Shown: positions 23,103-32,660 of the stretch, one piece after another
Numbering within the stretch: the first letter of the stretch is position 1
Layout of the letters: the number at the start of each line of letters is the position of its first letter
Notes under the pieces: generated by a model
What the model saw: only the letters and a program-made list of their open reading frames with translations
The model's database searches: none
What the model was told of the DNA's origin: nothing
Source of the DNA: Microlunatus panaciterrae
GTDB taxonomy: Bacteria > Actinomycetota > Actinomycetes > Propionibacteriales > Propionibacteriaceae
Reading direction: 5' to 3'
Assembly: GCF_016907535.1 (NCBI RefSeq)
Contig: NZ_JAFBCF010000001.1
Coordinates: forward strand, 1,612,001 to 1,676,000
DNA length: 64,000 bases
Translations under genes and position numbers: made by a program

Positions 23103-25870
23103 CGCTGAACCTCCGTTCCCGCAGTGCCCGACACCGAGGCAGCCTCGAAAGACCGCGCCGACGAGGAGCCCGGAAGCAACGGCCATCGTGGATCCTTGGA
23201 CCCGTCCGGCGGGGCCTGGTGATAGATCAGTGCGCGCACCTGCCCGTTCTTCTGCGCGGCGTGTACGGCCTTGCTGATCCAGGTGGCCTTGGCGGAGTCG
23301 CTGCCGGCGGCACTGATCTCCAGCAGCACCGCCTTGCCCGGGTGACGTGCCTGCACCGCCGTGATCGCGCGGTCGGGATCTGCCCAGCTGGTGCCGGGGT
23401 AGCTGATCAGGCTGAGGAGGACTGCGTCAACCTGGTTCGCGGCCGGTGCGAAAAGCTGATCACTGTCAGGATCGGCCGGGGCCCACACGAAGGCGACATT
23501 GTTGGCGCCCTCGGACCGGAAGAGCTCTCTCACATGGGACCAGGCCGGGCCGACGTCGGCGGGGATCCCACCATGGGCCACCGCAGTGGTCGCGGCCCAG
23601 CTCCGATCGACCTGGGGAAGCACCGTGAGGTAGATCGGCCCTCCGAAGGCGCGAGCCTGGTCGGCCCACCGACGCAGCTCGCCGTCGTGGGTCCCGTTGA
23701 CGATAGCCGGCAGCCCGCTGTCCAGATCATCGCCGCCGGTGCCGAACACCAGCGTGATCCAGGGGGTGGTCCCTTCCTGGCGACGGCTGCTCATCCAGGC
23801 CAGGTCAAACGGCTCATCGACCTGTTGCGTCCGGCCGATGAGGTCCCACTTCCGACCCAGGGCGATTGAGCCGCTCGGTGGGGCGTCCCCTGCCAGCGCC
23901 AGCCCAACCTTCAGCTCGGACGGCTTGGCGCTGGGCTCGAAGGCGGCGGCGGCTGAGGGGTCCAGGTTGGGCAGGGCCACCGTGGCCACCGCCAGCAGGG
24001 CAAGGGTGGCCGTACCGGCCGCCAGAGCGTAACGCCGACGGCGCCGCGGCAGGACCCGCGCCAGTACGCGCAGCCGCTGGCCGACCGACGGGCGCTGCTG
24101 TCCTGAGGAGGGCAGACGCAGGCCGCGTACGTCGGCGAGGGCCAGCCCCAGCGCAACCGAAAAGCTGAGCAGGCTGTAGCCGACCCAGACCAGGCTGACG
24201 AGCTGGGCCGCACCCACCCGACCAGTAGCGAAGGAGAACGCGAGCACTGCCAGGCAGATGCCCAGACCGACGAGGTGCGGCAGGACGTGCCCGACCTGGC
24301 GGCCCGCCGCCCGCGACTTGGCGGTGACCGCGAAGCCGATCCTGCGACCGGCGAGAACGGTGACCAGGCTGCCGACCAGCACAGGGAAGCTGGCGAACCC
24401 CATCACCAGGCCACGCCAGGACGTCTTGCCGTTGGCCGCCACCAGGAGGACACCCTGGGAGAAGATCAGGTACGGCAGGAAGTGGTTGATGAAGTCACCC
24501 AGCGTGGCACCGCTCACGGCGGGGATGGCGGTGACCAGGAAGACCAACGGGGCAAGGACGAAGATCAGATCCTTGAGTCCTCCGAGGTAGTGCGTGGCGG
24601 CCAGTCCGTACTGGACCCGCTGCTCGAGGCTGAGGCCCGTCCGCGACGGCCAGAAGATCTGTCTGCCGTTGGTGCGCAGCGCTCCGAGAGTCCCGATCGC
24701 CCAGCGGCGCTGCTGTCCGAAGTAGGACCGCAGATCCATCGGGCCGAGGCCCCGTGCCAGCACTCCCGGGACGAAGACGCTGCGCCAGCGGGCGTGCAGC
24801 CTCAGCGAGGCGGCGAAGTCCTCGGTGACGGAGTCCTGCGGGAAGCCGCCGATCTCGTCGAGGGCGGCCGCACGAATGACCACGTTGGTGCCACAGATGA
24901 AGGCCGAGTTCTGCCTGGCCTTGCCCGGGCACAAGATCTTGTAGAAGATCGCCTGCTGGTGCTCGGCCCACCGGGCGACCGGGTTGTCCAGGTTGCGGTA
25001 GGTCTGGCTCGTCTGCACCCAGGCCACCTGCTCGTCGTCGAGCACGGGCACGGTGGCCAGCAGGAACTCCGGCTCGGCGATCTGGTCGGCGTCGAAGACC
25101 ACCAGCAGAGCGTTGCCGTGGATGTTCAGCAGCCGACGGGCGTGTTCGATGTTGCCGGCCTTGGCACCCCCACCGACCTGCCGGGCCACGTGAACCACGC
25201 CACGGCTCTTGGCGAGCCGCTCGACGTCTCGCCAGCCGTTCCAGTTGGCGACCCGGCCGTCGTTGCAGACGACGATCGTCACCGAGGCGTGCGGATAGCG
25301 ATCCTGGAACGCCGAGCGGGCCAGCAGAGCCGCGTCAATGGTCGGGCCGACGACGTCGACTCCCTCGTTGACGGTCGGGATCAGGACAAAGATCGGCAGC
25401 TCGGTCGCATCTGCCGTCGGCTGCCAGGGCTTCTCAGGCCGCGGCCACACGGTCCAGGCGATCCCGACGGCATGCAGGGCCCCGAAGGCCTCGGCGATCA
25501 AGAGTGGCAGCGAGATCCACCACGCTGACCAGTTGATCACTGTCGTCCGCCAGCTCAGGTAGTCGACGACCGCGACGAAGGAGCCCAACGACAGGGCGCT
25601 CACCAGGATCTGACGCCGGCTCCAGCCCAGCCCGTACGCGACGACCGGCACCGCCAGAGCCGCGACCACGGAGACGACGGGGCCCGGCTGCTTGAGCGCG
25701 ACCCAGGCCAAGGCGAGGCCACAGACTGCCATAACCACGAAACCCGCCAGAAAACGGTGAGCGCGGATCTCCCGCCGATCGTTCGGCAAGTCTTCCTGCG
25801 CTCGGCGCTCGTGACCCGCCACCAATTGGGCGCGCGAAGGCGCGCTCGAATATCCCTGCATGTGCTGCAT
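23099..25870 (-). CDS. Cellulose-synthase-like GT2 fused to an extracellular GH26-like domain
   Basis: A promoter overlaps the most upstream ATG (25966), so I use MQHMQGYSS at 25870 (923 aa; ATG at 25861 is also possible). Membrane helices (about 40-145) lead into a processive GT2 domain with FDAD (259-262), TED (349-351) and the QQRRW acceptor/processivity motif (386-390). Further helices follow to about residue 580, with a last one at 615-633. The tail (650-890) resembles GH26: WSHVRELFRSEGANNVAFVWAP and GKAVLLEISAAG with E851 in the nucleophile position. The acid/base Glu expected in the HE.NG.W region is not there (LPQVDRSW, 751-758), so the tail may bind rather than cut glycan. There is no PilZ domain. 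Confidence 0.82.
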   Translation of the reverse strand: MQHMQGYSSAPSRAQLVAGHERRAQEDLPNDRREIRAHRFLAGFVVMAVCGLALAWVALKQPGPVVSVVAALAVPVVAYGLGWSRRQILVSALSLGSFVAVVDYLSWRTTVINWSAWWISLPLLIAEAFGALHAVGIAWTVWPRPEKPWQPTADATELPIFVLIPTVNEGVDVVGPTIDAALLARSAFQDRYPHASVTIVVCNDGRVANWNGWRDVERLAKSRGVVHVARQVGGGAKAGNIEHARRLLNIHGNALLVVFDADQIAEPEFLLATVPVLDDEQVAWVQTSQTYRNLDNPVARWAEHQQAIFYKILCPGKARQNSAFICGTNVVIRAAALDEIGGFPQDSVTEDFAASLRLHARWRSVFVPGVLARGLGPMDLRSYFGQQRRWAIGTLGALRTNGRQIFWPSRTGLSLEQRVQYGLAATHYLGGLKDLIFVLAPLVFLVTAIPAVSGATLGDFINHFLPYLIFSQGVLLVAANGKTSWRGLVMGFASFPVLVGSLVTVLAGRRIGFAVTAKSRAAGRQVGHVLPHLVGLGICLAVLAFSFATGRVGAAQLVSLVWVGYSLLSFSVALGLALADVRGLRLPSSGQQRPSVGQRLRVLARVLPRRRRRYALAAGTATLALLAVATVALPNLDPSAAAAFEPSAKPSELKVGLALAGDAPPSGSIALGRKWDLIGRTQQVDEPFDLAWMSSRRQEGTTPWITLVFGTGGDDLDSGLPAIVNGTHDGELRRWADQARAFGGPIYLTVLPQVDRSWAATTAVAHGGIPADVGPAWSHVRELFRSEGANNVAFVWAPADPDSDQLFAPAANQVDAVLLSLISYPGTSWADPDRAITAVQARHPGKAVLLEISAAGSDSAKATWISKAVHAAQKNGQVRALIYHQAPPDGSKDPRWPLLPGSSSARSFEAASVSGTAGTEVQR

Positions 25871-25961
25871 CCCCCCGGATAGAGCCAAAGCGGCCCGATC
25901 GGGTGTGGCATGCACGCCTGGTACCCCACGAGCCAATGACTCGTTCCCCCGAGTCGGGCAA

Positions 25962-25990
25962 AGCATAGCACCGCCATGGGTGAATGTCGA
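25962..25990 (-). promoter_or_regulatory. Housekeeping-type promoter of the GT2-GT39 operon
   Basis: On the minus strand, TCGACA (complement of 25985-25990) and TATGCT (complement of 25962-25967) are separated by exactly 17 nt, matching TTGACA/TATAAT in five and four of six positions. It shows that the GT2-GT39 unit has its own promoter just after the upstream minus-strand gene, and it rules out the ATG at 25966 as a start. Confidence 0.6.
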
Positions 25991-26004
25991 ACTGCCTCAG
26001 GTCG

Positions 26005-28026
26005 TCAGACGTCACCCGACTCGAGCTGCCGCAGCCACAGGGTCAGCGGCCAGTCCTGATCGTTTGCGAGCGGGTCGGCGCGGTAGCCCGGGCGGCCGTC
26101 GACGGCGCTGGGCACGGTGAAGGCGCAGGTCGCCGAGCCGTCCGCGAAGATGTTGATCAAGTTGGCGTGGAAGATCTCCCGGGCCGCCGAGTCGGACTCC
26201 GCGGTACGCATCGTCGTGGGCAGCTGCCGCAGTGCCACCGCAGTGAGCACGCTCCAGTGGTGCGGGAAGATGTCGCCCCACTGCCGGTCTCGGCCGAACC
26301 AGTAGCCGTCCCAGTGCCGGATGCCGATCTCGTTCAGCCTGATGTGTGGCTGTGGTCCACCGAAGGCCCGCAGCCAGCGCACCGCCTGATCCAGCGGCCC
26401 GAGGAAGCGGTCCTGACCCTCGAGCTGCTCAGCCACGGCATAGAGGGTGACCAACGGCGCCACCATGGACTGTTCGTAGTTGACCTCGTGGCTCGGCAGG
26501 TTCACCGTGATCTTGGCGAAATGGGCCGCCTGCTGGACCAGCAGGTCCCGCAGGCCGGTCGCCCGGTCGGCCTGACCGGCCTCCAGCAGCCTCTCGGTCA
26601 CCAGGACCAGCGCCTCGGGGTGGCCGATCGACAGATGCTCGCCTGCACCCAGCTCGAAGCTGCGCTCGAGGATTCGCGCGGCCAGGTCGAGATCATCGTC
26701 CGCGCCACCGTGATCATGCTGGGTGGCGAAGAAGTGAGCCAGCCACGGCGAGTTGTAGATGCGTACGGGCGCCTTGACCGTGCTGCCCCATCGGGGCGCC
26801 GCCGACTCATCCAGCAGCAGGTTCCGCGCGAAGTCGGCAAAGCCGACGAGCGCCTCATCCACCTCACCCGGTGAGTCGACCCAACCGCGTCGGCGAGCCT
26901 CCTGCAGCAGAGCTGGCATCGCCACCCGTTCGGCCCCGTCCGACCAGTCGGCCCAACCGTTGGTGGTCTGCGTCAGGCCGGTCGCGGTGTCGTAGGGAAC
27001 GAAGGCGTAACGATAGGGCAACGGTCGTTCGGTCGGCCGATGCTGATCAAGGATGAACCGGACCCGGCGTCGGACCAGGTCGGGCAGCGGGCTGTGGAAC
27101 AGCACCGCCGTCTGGGCCGAGTCGGTGCTCAGATGCACCGCACCGTGTTGGGTGCCGGTCACGGCGACCCGCTCACCCTCCCGCTCGACGCTGGCCTCCC
27201 CATCGACCCGCAGCCCGGCCGTGTTGCCCAGCACCGTGATCTGTTGACCCACCTCGGCATACAGCCGGTCGACGGTGAGCTGTGGCGTCGACGCTGCCAG
27301 AAATGCCTCCCGGCTCGCGAAGAAGCCGACTTCCCACTCAAGCAGCCAGGACTCGCCCGACGCGATCTCGATCGGCGGCTGGCCGCCGAAAGCCGTAGAA
27401 TTCCTGGCCAGGTCGGTGGCCTGAAGCAGGAGGTGTCCGCGGACGTTGGAGGACGAGTTCTGGTTGCGCGACTCGACCGAATAGCTCCACAGGGCCCCGC
27501 TGCGGACGATCAGCCCCAGGGATCGGCCGGTGCCCGACATCGGTTGAGCCCAGACCCAGGCGTCCGCACCACCGGTCCACACGTGAGCGTGGACGGCCTG
27601 CGCCAACGAGGTCGCCGCGCTCTCGTACAGGTCCCGGAAGGGAGTGTTGATGCCGAGGCTGGTGACGACCAACGGCGCGGCACCAGTGTTGGTCAGCTCG
27701 TAGCGCTCCAGCAGGCGCTCACCGCCGGTCCGGGTGACCGTCAAGGTCAACGTGTCGAGCAGCGGATAGGTCAGCTGGACGCCGGGGCCGTCGAGCCGGC
27801 GCTCTGCGGGCTGCGACCATCGGGTGGAGCCCACGTTGGTGATCACGAACCCCGACCCCCAACGATGTTCGCTGGAATGGAAGGCGTCCGTCGTCTCGTC
27901 CAGCAGGAACCGGCGATCGGCGGCGTCCGGGTCCACGAACTGCAGAGGAGCACCGTCGTTGGGGTCGAGCAGCACGGTGCCGGGTCCGACAGGCAGAGTG
28001 ATGGCGTGATCGGTCACACCCTTCAT
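26005..28026 (-). CDS. Large cytoplasmic protein, putative carbohydrate-active (alpha/alpha)-barrel
   Basis: The frame is open to 28122, but that part is made of REP-like repeat, so I start at MKGVTDHAIT (28026), giving 673 aa with no signal peptide. The N-terminal 300 residues are beta-rich (super-sandwich look: RLLERYELTNTGAAPLVV), with a linker, and the C-terminal 350 residues are helical with regularly spaced aromatic and acidic residues (WADWSDGAERVAMPALLQEA, YNSPWLAHFF, YWFGRDRQWGDIFPHHW). That layout is common in glycoside hydrolases with an (alpha/alpha)6 barrel; it may belong to the DUF5695 group, but I am not sure. No catalytic residues can be assigned. Confidence 0.6.
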   Translation of the reverse strand: MKGVTDHAITLPVGPGTVLLDPNDGAPLQFVDPDAADRRFLLDETTDAFHSSEHRWGSGFVITNVGSTRWSQPAERRLDGPGVQLTYPLLDTLTLTVTRTGGERLLERYELTNTGAAPLVVTSLGINTPFRDLYESAATSLAQAVHAHVWTGGADAWVWAQPMSGTGRSLGLIVRSGALWSYSVESRNQNSSSNVRGHLLLQATDLARNSTAFGGQPPIEIASGESWLLEWEVGFFASREAFLAASTPQLTVDRLYAEVGQQITVLGNTAGLRVDGEASVEREGERVAVTGTQHGAVHLSTDSAQTAVLFHSPLPDLVRRRVRFILDQHRPTERPLPYRYAFVPYDTATGLTQTTNGWADWSDGAERVAMPALLQEARRRGWVDSPGEVDEALVGFADFARNLLLDESAAPRWGSTVKAPVRIYNSPWLAHFFATQHDHGGADDDLDLAARILERSFELGAGEHLSIGHPEALVLVTERLLEAGQADRATGLRDLLVQQAAHFAKITVNLPSHEVNYEQSMVAPLVTLYAVAEQLEGQDRFLGPLDQAVRWLRAFGGPQPHIRLNEIGIRHWDGYWFGRDRQWGDIFPHHWSVLTAVALRQLPTTMRTAESDSAAREIFHANLINIFADGSATCAFTVPSAVDGRPGYRADPLANDQDWPLTLWLRQLESGDV

Positions 28027-28033
28027 CCTGCCC

Positions 28034-28192
28034 GACGCGCCCTGAGCCTCTCGAAGAGCCCCAACGCGCCCTGAGCCTGTCGAAGAGCAGCGACGCGCTC
28101 TGAGCCTGTCAAAGAGCCCCAACGCGCTCTGAGCCTGTCGAAGAGCAGCCCTTCGACAAGCTCAGGGCGCGGAGAGACAAGCTCAGGGCACG
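28034..28192. repeat. REP-like array in both orientations
   Basis: Four copies of the GCGCYCTGAGCCTGTCGAAGAG type follow each other (about 28037, 28064, 28095, 28125), then one inverted copy (CCCTTCGACAAGCTCAGGG, 28149-28167) and a partial one (GACAAGCTCAGGGCACGGAG) ending near 28192. The array lies between divergent genes, upstream of dapC. Confidence 0.85.
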
Positions 28193-28223
28193 GAGGGGAG
28201 ACAAGGTCGGGGGCGTATCGCGC

Positions 28224-28229
28224 TAGGGT
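28224..28229 (+). promoter_or_regulatory. -10 element TAGGGT of a leaderless dapC promoter
   Basis: TAGGGT, then 7 nt, then the ATG at 28237. Same sequence and distance as at the stressosome operon (14639). Confidence 0.55.
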
Positions 28230-28236
28230 CGCGGGT

Positions 28237-29397
28237 ATGGCCTCACCTTGGAAGGCGGATCGGGTCCGATCGGCCACCACCACCATCTTCGCCGAGATGT
28301 CCGCGCTCGCACTCTCGACCGGGTCCATCAATCTGGGTCAGGGGTTCCCCGACACCGACGGTCCCGATTTCATGCTGGAGACCGCCCGGCAGGCCATCGC
28401 CGACGGGATCAACCAGTATCCGCCGGGCCGGGGGATCCAGTCGCTCAGGCAGGCCGTCGTCGACCACACCTCGAGGCACTACGGCCTCCACTACGACGCC
28501 GACCTCGAAGTGCTGGTCACCACCGGGGCCACCGAAGCATTGGCCGCGGCCATCCTGGCCTTCGTCAACCCCGGCGACGAGGTGGTCGCCTTGGAGCCGT
28601 TCTACGACTCCTATGCGGCCTCTATCGACCTTGCCGGCGGCACCCGGGTCGGCGTCGGTCTGTTCGGCCCCGACTTCGTCCTTGACCTTGCCGAGTTCGA
28701 GCGGGCCTTCACCGCGCACACCAAGATGGTGTTGATCAACTCGCCGCACAATCCGACCGGTGCCGTGCTGCCGCCGGAGCAGCTGGCAGAGATCGCCAGG
28801 ATCTGTGTTGATCATGATGTGTTGGTGGTCTGCGACGAGGTGTACGAGCATCTGGTGTACGACGATGCCACGCATGTGCCGCTCGCCTCGTACCCCGGTA
28901 TGCGGGAACGGACGGTCCGGATCTCCTCGTCGGGCAAGACCTTCTCCGCCACGGGTTGGAAGATCGGCTGGGCGCTGGCACCGGCCGAGCTGATCACCGA
29001 GATCACCGCTGTCAAGCAGTTCCTGACCTACGTGTCCGGGGCACCGTTCCAACCCGCCATCGCCCGGGCCCTCAACGAGGGGGACGACTGGGTGGCTGAG
29101 CTGAGGGTCGACCTGCAACGCAAACGGGACCTGCTCGCCGAGGGACTCAGGAGCATGGGTCTGTCCCCCGCCCTCCCCCGCGGGACCTACTTCATGACCA
29201 CTGACGTCCGGCCGTTGGGCTACCACGACGGGCTGGAGTTCTGCCGCGAGCTGCCAGGTCGCTGCGGAGTGGTGGCGATCCCTCACCAGGTCTTCTACGA
29301 CAACACGGCCGCCGGCGCGCCCTACGTCCGCTGGGCCTTCTGCAAGCGGGACGAGGTCCTCGAGCAGGCGGTGGAACGACTGGCCAAGCTCGGCTGA
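28237..29397 (+). CDS. dapC: Class I/II PLP aminotransferase, probable N-succinyldiaminopimelate aminotransferase
   Basis: A 386-aa fold-type I aminotransferase. The opening TTIFAEMSALALSTGSINLGQGFPD, INQYPPG, INSPHNPTGAVL, CDEVYEHLVYD and the PLP-lysine motif SSSGKTFSATGWKIGW line up well, from memory, with mycobacterial DapC. The terminal ARG (APYVRWAFCKRDEVL) binds the substrate carboxylate. DapC makes N-succinyl-LL-diaminopimelate for lysine and cell-wall synthesis, with glutamate as donor. Related YbdL/KAT-type enzymes (methionine or kynurenine aminotransferases) are the main alternative. It converges on kdpE with one base between the stop codons. Confidence 0.82.
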   Translation: MASPWKADRVRSATTTIFAEMSALALSTGSINLGQGFPDTDGPDFMLETARQAIADGINQYPPGRGIQSLRQAVVDHTSRHYGLHYDADLEVLVTTGATEALAAAILAFVNPGDEVVALEPFYDSYAASIDLAGGTRVGVGLFGPDFVLDLAEFERAFTAHTKMVLINSPHNPTGAVLPPEQLAEIARICVDHDVLVVCDEVYEHLVYDDATHVPLASYPGMRERTVRISSSGKTFSATGWKIGWALAPAELITEITAVKQFLTYVSGAPFQPAIARALNEGDDWVAELRVDLQRKRDLLAEGLRSMGLSPALPRGTYFMTTDVRPLGYHDGLEFCRELPGRCGVVAIPHQVFYDNTAAGAPYVRWAFCKRDEVLEQAVERLAKLG

Positions 29398-29398
29398 G

Positions 29399-30088
29399 TC
29401 AGTCGGTCTCGAAGCGGTATCCCATCCCGGCTTCGGTGATGAGGTGTCTGGGGTGCGCAGGGTCCGCCTCGAGCTTGCGCCGAAGCTGGGCAGAATAGAC
29501 CCGGAGATAGTTGCTCTGGGTGCGATAGCTGGGTCCCCACACCTGCTGCAGCAGTTGTTCGTGCGTCACCAGTCGGCCGCGGTGACGTACCAGGATCTCC
29601 AGGAAGTGCCACTCGGTCGGCGTCAGCCGAAGCTCGGCACCATTGCGGGAGATCTTCTTGGCCGCGAGGTCGATCCGCAACTCCCCCGCCTGCACCACCG
29701 GCGCATCACTCTCGCTGGGCTGTGCCCGCCGAAGAGCGGCCCGGATACGTGCGAGGAACTCGTCCATCCCGAACGGCTTGGTGACATAGTCGTCGGCGCC
29801 GGCATCCAGGGCACTCACCTTCTCGTCGGAGTCGTGCCGCGCCGAGAGGATGATGATCGGCACCGCCGACCAACCCCGGATTCCGCGGATGACGTCGACC
29901 CCGTCCATGTCCGGCAACCCGAGGTCCAACACCACCAGATCCGGGCGCCGCTTGGCCGCCGCCTCCAGCGCGCCCGCGCCGGTGCCGGCGGTGACGACGT
30001 TCCAGCCGCGCGCCCGGAGGTTGATGGCCAGTGCCTGGACCAGCCCAGGCTCGTCGTCGGCGACCAGAATGGTCTGTTGCTGTGTCAT
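29399..30088 (-). CDS. kdpE: KdpE response regulator
   Basis: A 229-aa OmpR-family regulator. Receiver domain residues D11-D12, phospho-acceptor D55 in VVLDLGLPD, and the K in YVTKPFG are all present; a winged-helix DNA-binding domain follows (LRLTPTEWHFLEILVRHRGRLVTHEQLLQQVWG ... YLRVYSAQLRRKLE). The match to KdpE is strong through both motifs and context: it overlaps kdpD by 4 nt and is last in the kdp operon. It should activate kdp transcription under K+ limitation. Confidence 0.95.
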   Translation of the reverse strand: MTQQQTILVADDEPGLVQALAINLRARGWNVVTAGTGAGALEAAAKRRPDLVVLDLGLPDMDGVDVIRGIRGWSAVPIIILSARHDSDEKVSALDAGADDYVTKPFGMDEFLARIRAALRRAQPSESDAPVVQAGELRIDLAAKKISRNGAELRLTPTEWHFLEILVRHRGRLVTHEQLLQQVWGPSYRTQSNYLRVYSAQLRRKLEADPAHPRHLITEAGMGYRFETD

Positions 30089-32625
30089 GACTGTCGCCGC
30101 TGGCCTTGCCCCGGCCTGACGACGCCGCTGCTCAGGGGCAACACCACGCTCACAGTCAAGCCGCCACCGGGGGTGTCCTCCGCCATCACGCTGCCGTCCA
30201 CCGCGTCGATGAACCCCTTGGCCACTGCGAGCCCGAGACCCAGTCCCGCGCCCGCCGACCCGTCCCCCAGGCGCTGAAAGGGCTCGAACATCTGCTCTCT
30301 CAGCGAAGCGGCAATCCCTGGCCCACGGTCGACGACTCTGATCTCGATGGTCTCGCCGACGACGGCGGCCGAGATCATTACCGGCGCCTGGGACGGCGCA
30401 CCATGTTTCACGGCGTTCTCGATGATGTTGGCCAGTGCACGCTCGACCAGCCCGGCATCGGTCGCGATCATCGGCAGTGCCTCGTCGAAGTCGAGCCGCA
30501 CCGTGTCGGCGGGAACGTTCTCCAGCGCGGGCAGGATGATCTCATCCAGGCTGATGGCGCGGATCACCGGATGCGTGTTGCCAGTCTGCAGCCGGGAGAG
30601 GTCCAGCAGGTTGTCGACCAGCCGTTCCAACCGGTCCGTCGCCTCTCCGATCGTCCCGAGCAGCGCCTTCTCATCCGCCGGACTCCATTGCACGTCCTCC
30701 TGACGCAGGCTGGTGATGCTGGCCTTGATGTTGGCGAGCGGCGTCCGCAGATCGTGGGACACCGCCGCCAGCAGCGCCGTCTTGATGTCGTCGCCCTCTT
30801 TCAACGTCCGGGCCTCCTCTGCCCGGACCCGGAGCCGCTCTCGCTCCAGCACCGCCGACGCCTGGGCGGCGAAAGCCTCGAGCACCCGCCGTGAGCCACC
30901 CTCCAGCGCATGCCCGCGGAGGCCGAGCACCAGGAACGGGGAGATGGTGACCTCATTGTCCGCGTCCTCCGGGCGGCCGCATGGTGGCTCTCCCGCACAG
31001 TGCACGATCCGCCAGGCGGCGTCCTCCGCGTCCCGTTCGAGCAGCGTCGCCGAGTCCATCCGGAAGGTGGCCCGCAGCTGTTCGAGGATTGCCGCGACCG
31101 AGTCTTCGCCGCGGACGACGCTTCCGGCCAGCACGCTGAGGATCTCGGCGTCGTTGCTGGCCCGTCGAGCCTGGTCTGCACGCCGAGCAGCCCGGTCCAC
31201 CACGGACGCGACCGCCACTCCGGTCAAGACCGAAGTCAGCAGGGCAAGGGCATGTTCCGGATCAGCGATAGTCAGCGTGTGCAGTGGCGGAGTGAGGAAG
31301 AAGTTGGCGAGCACAGAGCCCAGCACCGCAGCGGTCAGAGCCGGGCCAAGTCCGCCGAGCAGCGCCACGGCAACAGTGAGCGCCAGAAACAACATCAGGT
31401 CGGTGGGTAGACCCAACCCGTGGCCGAACGTGATGAGAAAGGCGGTCAGCAGTGTCGGGCCGAGCACCGACGTCAGCCATCCGACCAGTCGGCGACGGCG
31501 GCTGAGCAGCTCGATGCGGCGGGGCAGTAGTCCGCGGCCAGCCTGCTCATGGGCAACGACATGCACGTCGAGGCTCTCGACGGCCCCGGCGCCGCGTACC
31601 ACCCCGTCGCCAACGCTCTCGGAGAAGAGTGCCTGCCACCGTGGCTTGCGACTGACCCCGACCACGATCAGGGAGGCGTTCGAGCCGACGGCGAAGTCGA
31701 TGATGGATGCCGCGATGTCGTCACCGACGATCCGATGAAACGAGCCGCCGAGCCGCTCGGTGAGCAGACGCTGCGCCTCGAGAGTGCCAGGGTTGCCGTC
31801 CACCAGACCGTCCTCGCGGCCGACGTGCACCGCCAGCAGCTCACCGCCCGCGCCACGACCGGCGATCCTCGCGCCGCGCCGCAGCAGGGTCTCTCCCTCG
31901 GGCCCACCGGTCAGGGCTACAACGACGCGCTCACGGGCGGCCCAGGGTTGGGCGATGCCATGCTCGTTGCGATAGCTCTGCAGAGCGTCGTCGACGCGGT
32001 CGGCCAGCCACAACAGGGCCAGCTCCCGAAGGGCGGTCAGGTTGCCGACCCGGAAGTAGTTGCCCAGGGCTGGGTCGATCTTCTCCGCTGCATAGACATT
32101 GCCGTGGGCGAGACGGCGCCGGAGCGCCTGGGGCGACATGTCCACCAGCTCGATCTGATCAGCCCTGCGGACCACCTCGTCGGGGATGGTCTCTCGTTGC
32201 TTCACTCCGGTGATCTCGTTGACGACGTCGTTGAGTGATTCCAGGTGCTGGATGTTGACCGTCGAGATCACGTCGATGCCAGCTGCCAGCAGCTTCTCGA
32301 CGTCCTGCCAGCGCTTCTCGTGCTGGACGCCCGGGACATTGGTGTGGGCGAGCTCATCCACCAGGGCGACGTCGGGGGCTCGGCGGATCACCGCGTCCAG
32401 ATCCATCTCCTCGAAGGTCGATCCGCGGTAGGCCAGTCGGCGGCGTGGCACCACCTCGAGACCCGCGATCAGGGCCTCAGTGAGCTTGCGGCCGTGTGCC
32501 TCCACATAGCCGATCACGACATCGGTCCCCCGTGACGCCCGGCGGTGCCCCTCCGACAGCATGTCGAAGGTCTTGCCGACGCCCGGAGCGGCGCCGAGAT
32601 AGATTCGCAGGGATCCACGCTGCAT
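30085..32625 (-). CDS. kdpD: KdpD potassium/turgor sensor histidine kinase
   Basis: An 846-aa full-length KdpD. The N-terminal KdpD domain has the Walker-like GAAPGVGKTFDML (residues 11-23), then a universal-stress-protein-like domain (about 220-360), four short membrane helices (about 385-490, DUF4118), a GAF-like region, HisKA with VSHDLRTPLANIK, and an HATPase domain (NIIENAVKHG, DRGPGI, GLGLGLAVAKG). It controls the adjacent KdpE. A -10 element directly upstream suggests kdpDE can be transcribed separately from kdpFABC. Confidence 0.96.
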   Translation of the reverse strand: MQRGSLRIYLGAAPGVGKTFDMLSEGHRRASRGTDVVIGYVEAHGRKLTEALIAGLEVVPRRRLAYRGSTFEEMDLDAVIRRAPDVALVDELAHTNVPGVQHEKRWQDVEKLLAAGIDVISTVNIQHLESLNDVVNEITGVKQRETIPDEVVRRADQIELVDMSPQALRRRLAHGNVYAAEKIDPALGNYFRVGNLTALRELALLWLADRVDDALQSYRNEHGIAQPWAARERVVVALTGGPEGETLLRRGARIAGRGAGGELLAVHVGREDGLVDGNPGTLEAQRLLTERLGGSFHRIVGDDIAASIIDFAVGSNASLIVVGVSRKPRWQALFSESVGDGVVRGAGAVESLDVHVVAHEQAGRGLLPRRIELLSRRRRLVGWLTSVLGPTLLTAFLITFGHGLGLPTDLMLFLALTVAVALLGGLGPALTAAVLGSVLANFFLTPPLHTLTIADPEHALALLTSVLTGVAVASVVDRAARRADQARRASNDAEILSVLAGSVVRGEDSVAAILEQLRATFRMDSATLLERDAEDAAWRIVHCAGEPPCGRPEDADNEVTISPFLVLGLRGHALEGGSRRVLEAFAAQASAVLERERLRVRAEEARTLKEGDDIKTALLAAVSHDLRTPLANIKASITSLRQEDVQWSPADEKALLGTIGEATDRLERLVDNLLDLSRLQTGNTHPVIRAISLDEIILPALENVPADTVRLDFDEALPMIATDAGLVERALANIIENAVKHGAPSQAPVMISAAVVGETIEIRVVDRGPGIAASLREQMFEPFQRLGDGSAGAGLGLGLAVAKGFIDAVDGSVMAEDTPGGGLTVSVVLPLSSGVVRPGQGQRRQS

Positions 32626-32631
32626 GAGACG

Positions 32632-32637
32632 AACCTA
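32632..32637 (-). promoter_or_regulatory. -10 element TAGGTT of a leaderless kdpD promoter
   Basis: On the minus strand TAGGTT is followed by 6 nt and the kdpD ATG (32625). It lies in the 35-bp gap between kdpC and kdpD, and would provide a basal level of KdpD/KdpE. Confidence 0.45.
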
Positions 32638-32660
32638 GTCCGCCGGCCAGTGCCCGGCGG

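Noticed and set aside
23102-23186. Upstream start for the GT39-like gene (MAVASGLLVG)
   Set aside because: The ATG at 23102 makes a 4-nt overlap with the GT2 stop, the usual coupling in this genome, and the extra residues are antisense-like sequence of the GT2 end.
27040-28074. Open frame antisense to the large putative glycan-active protein
   Set aside because: It runs into repeat DNA at its 3' end and has no recognisable domain.
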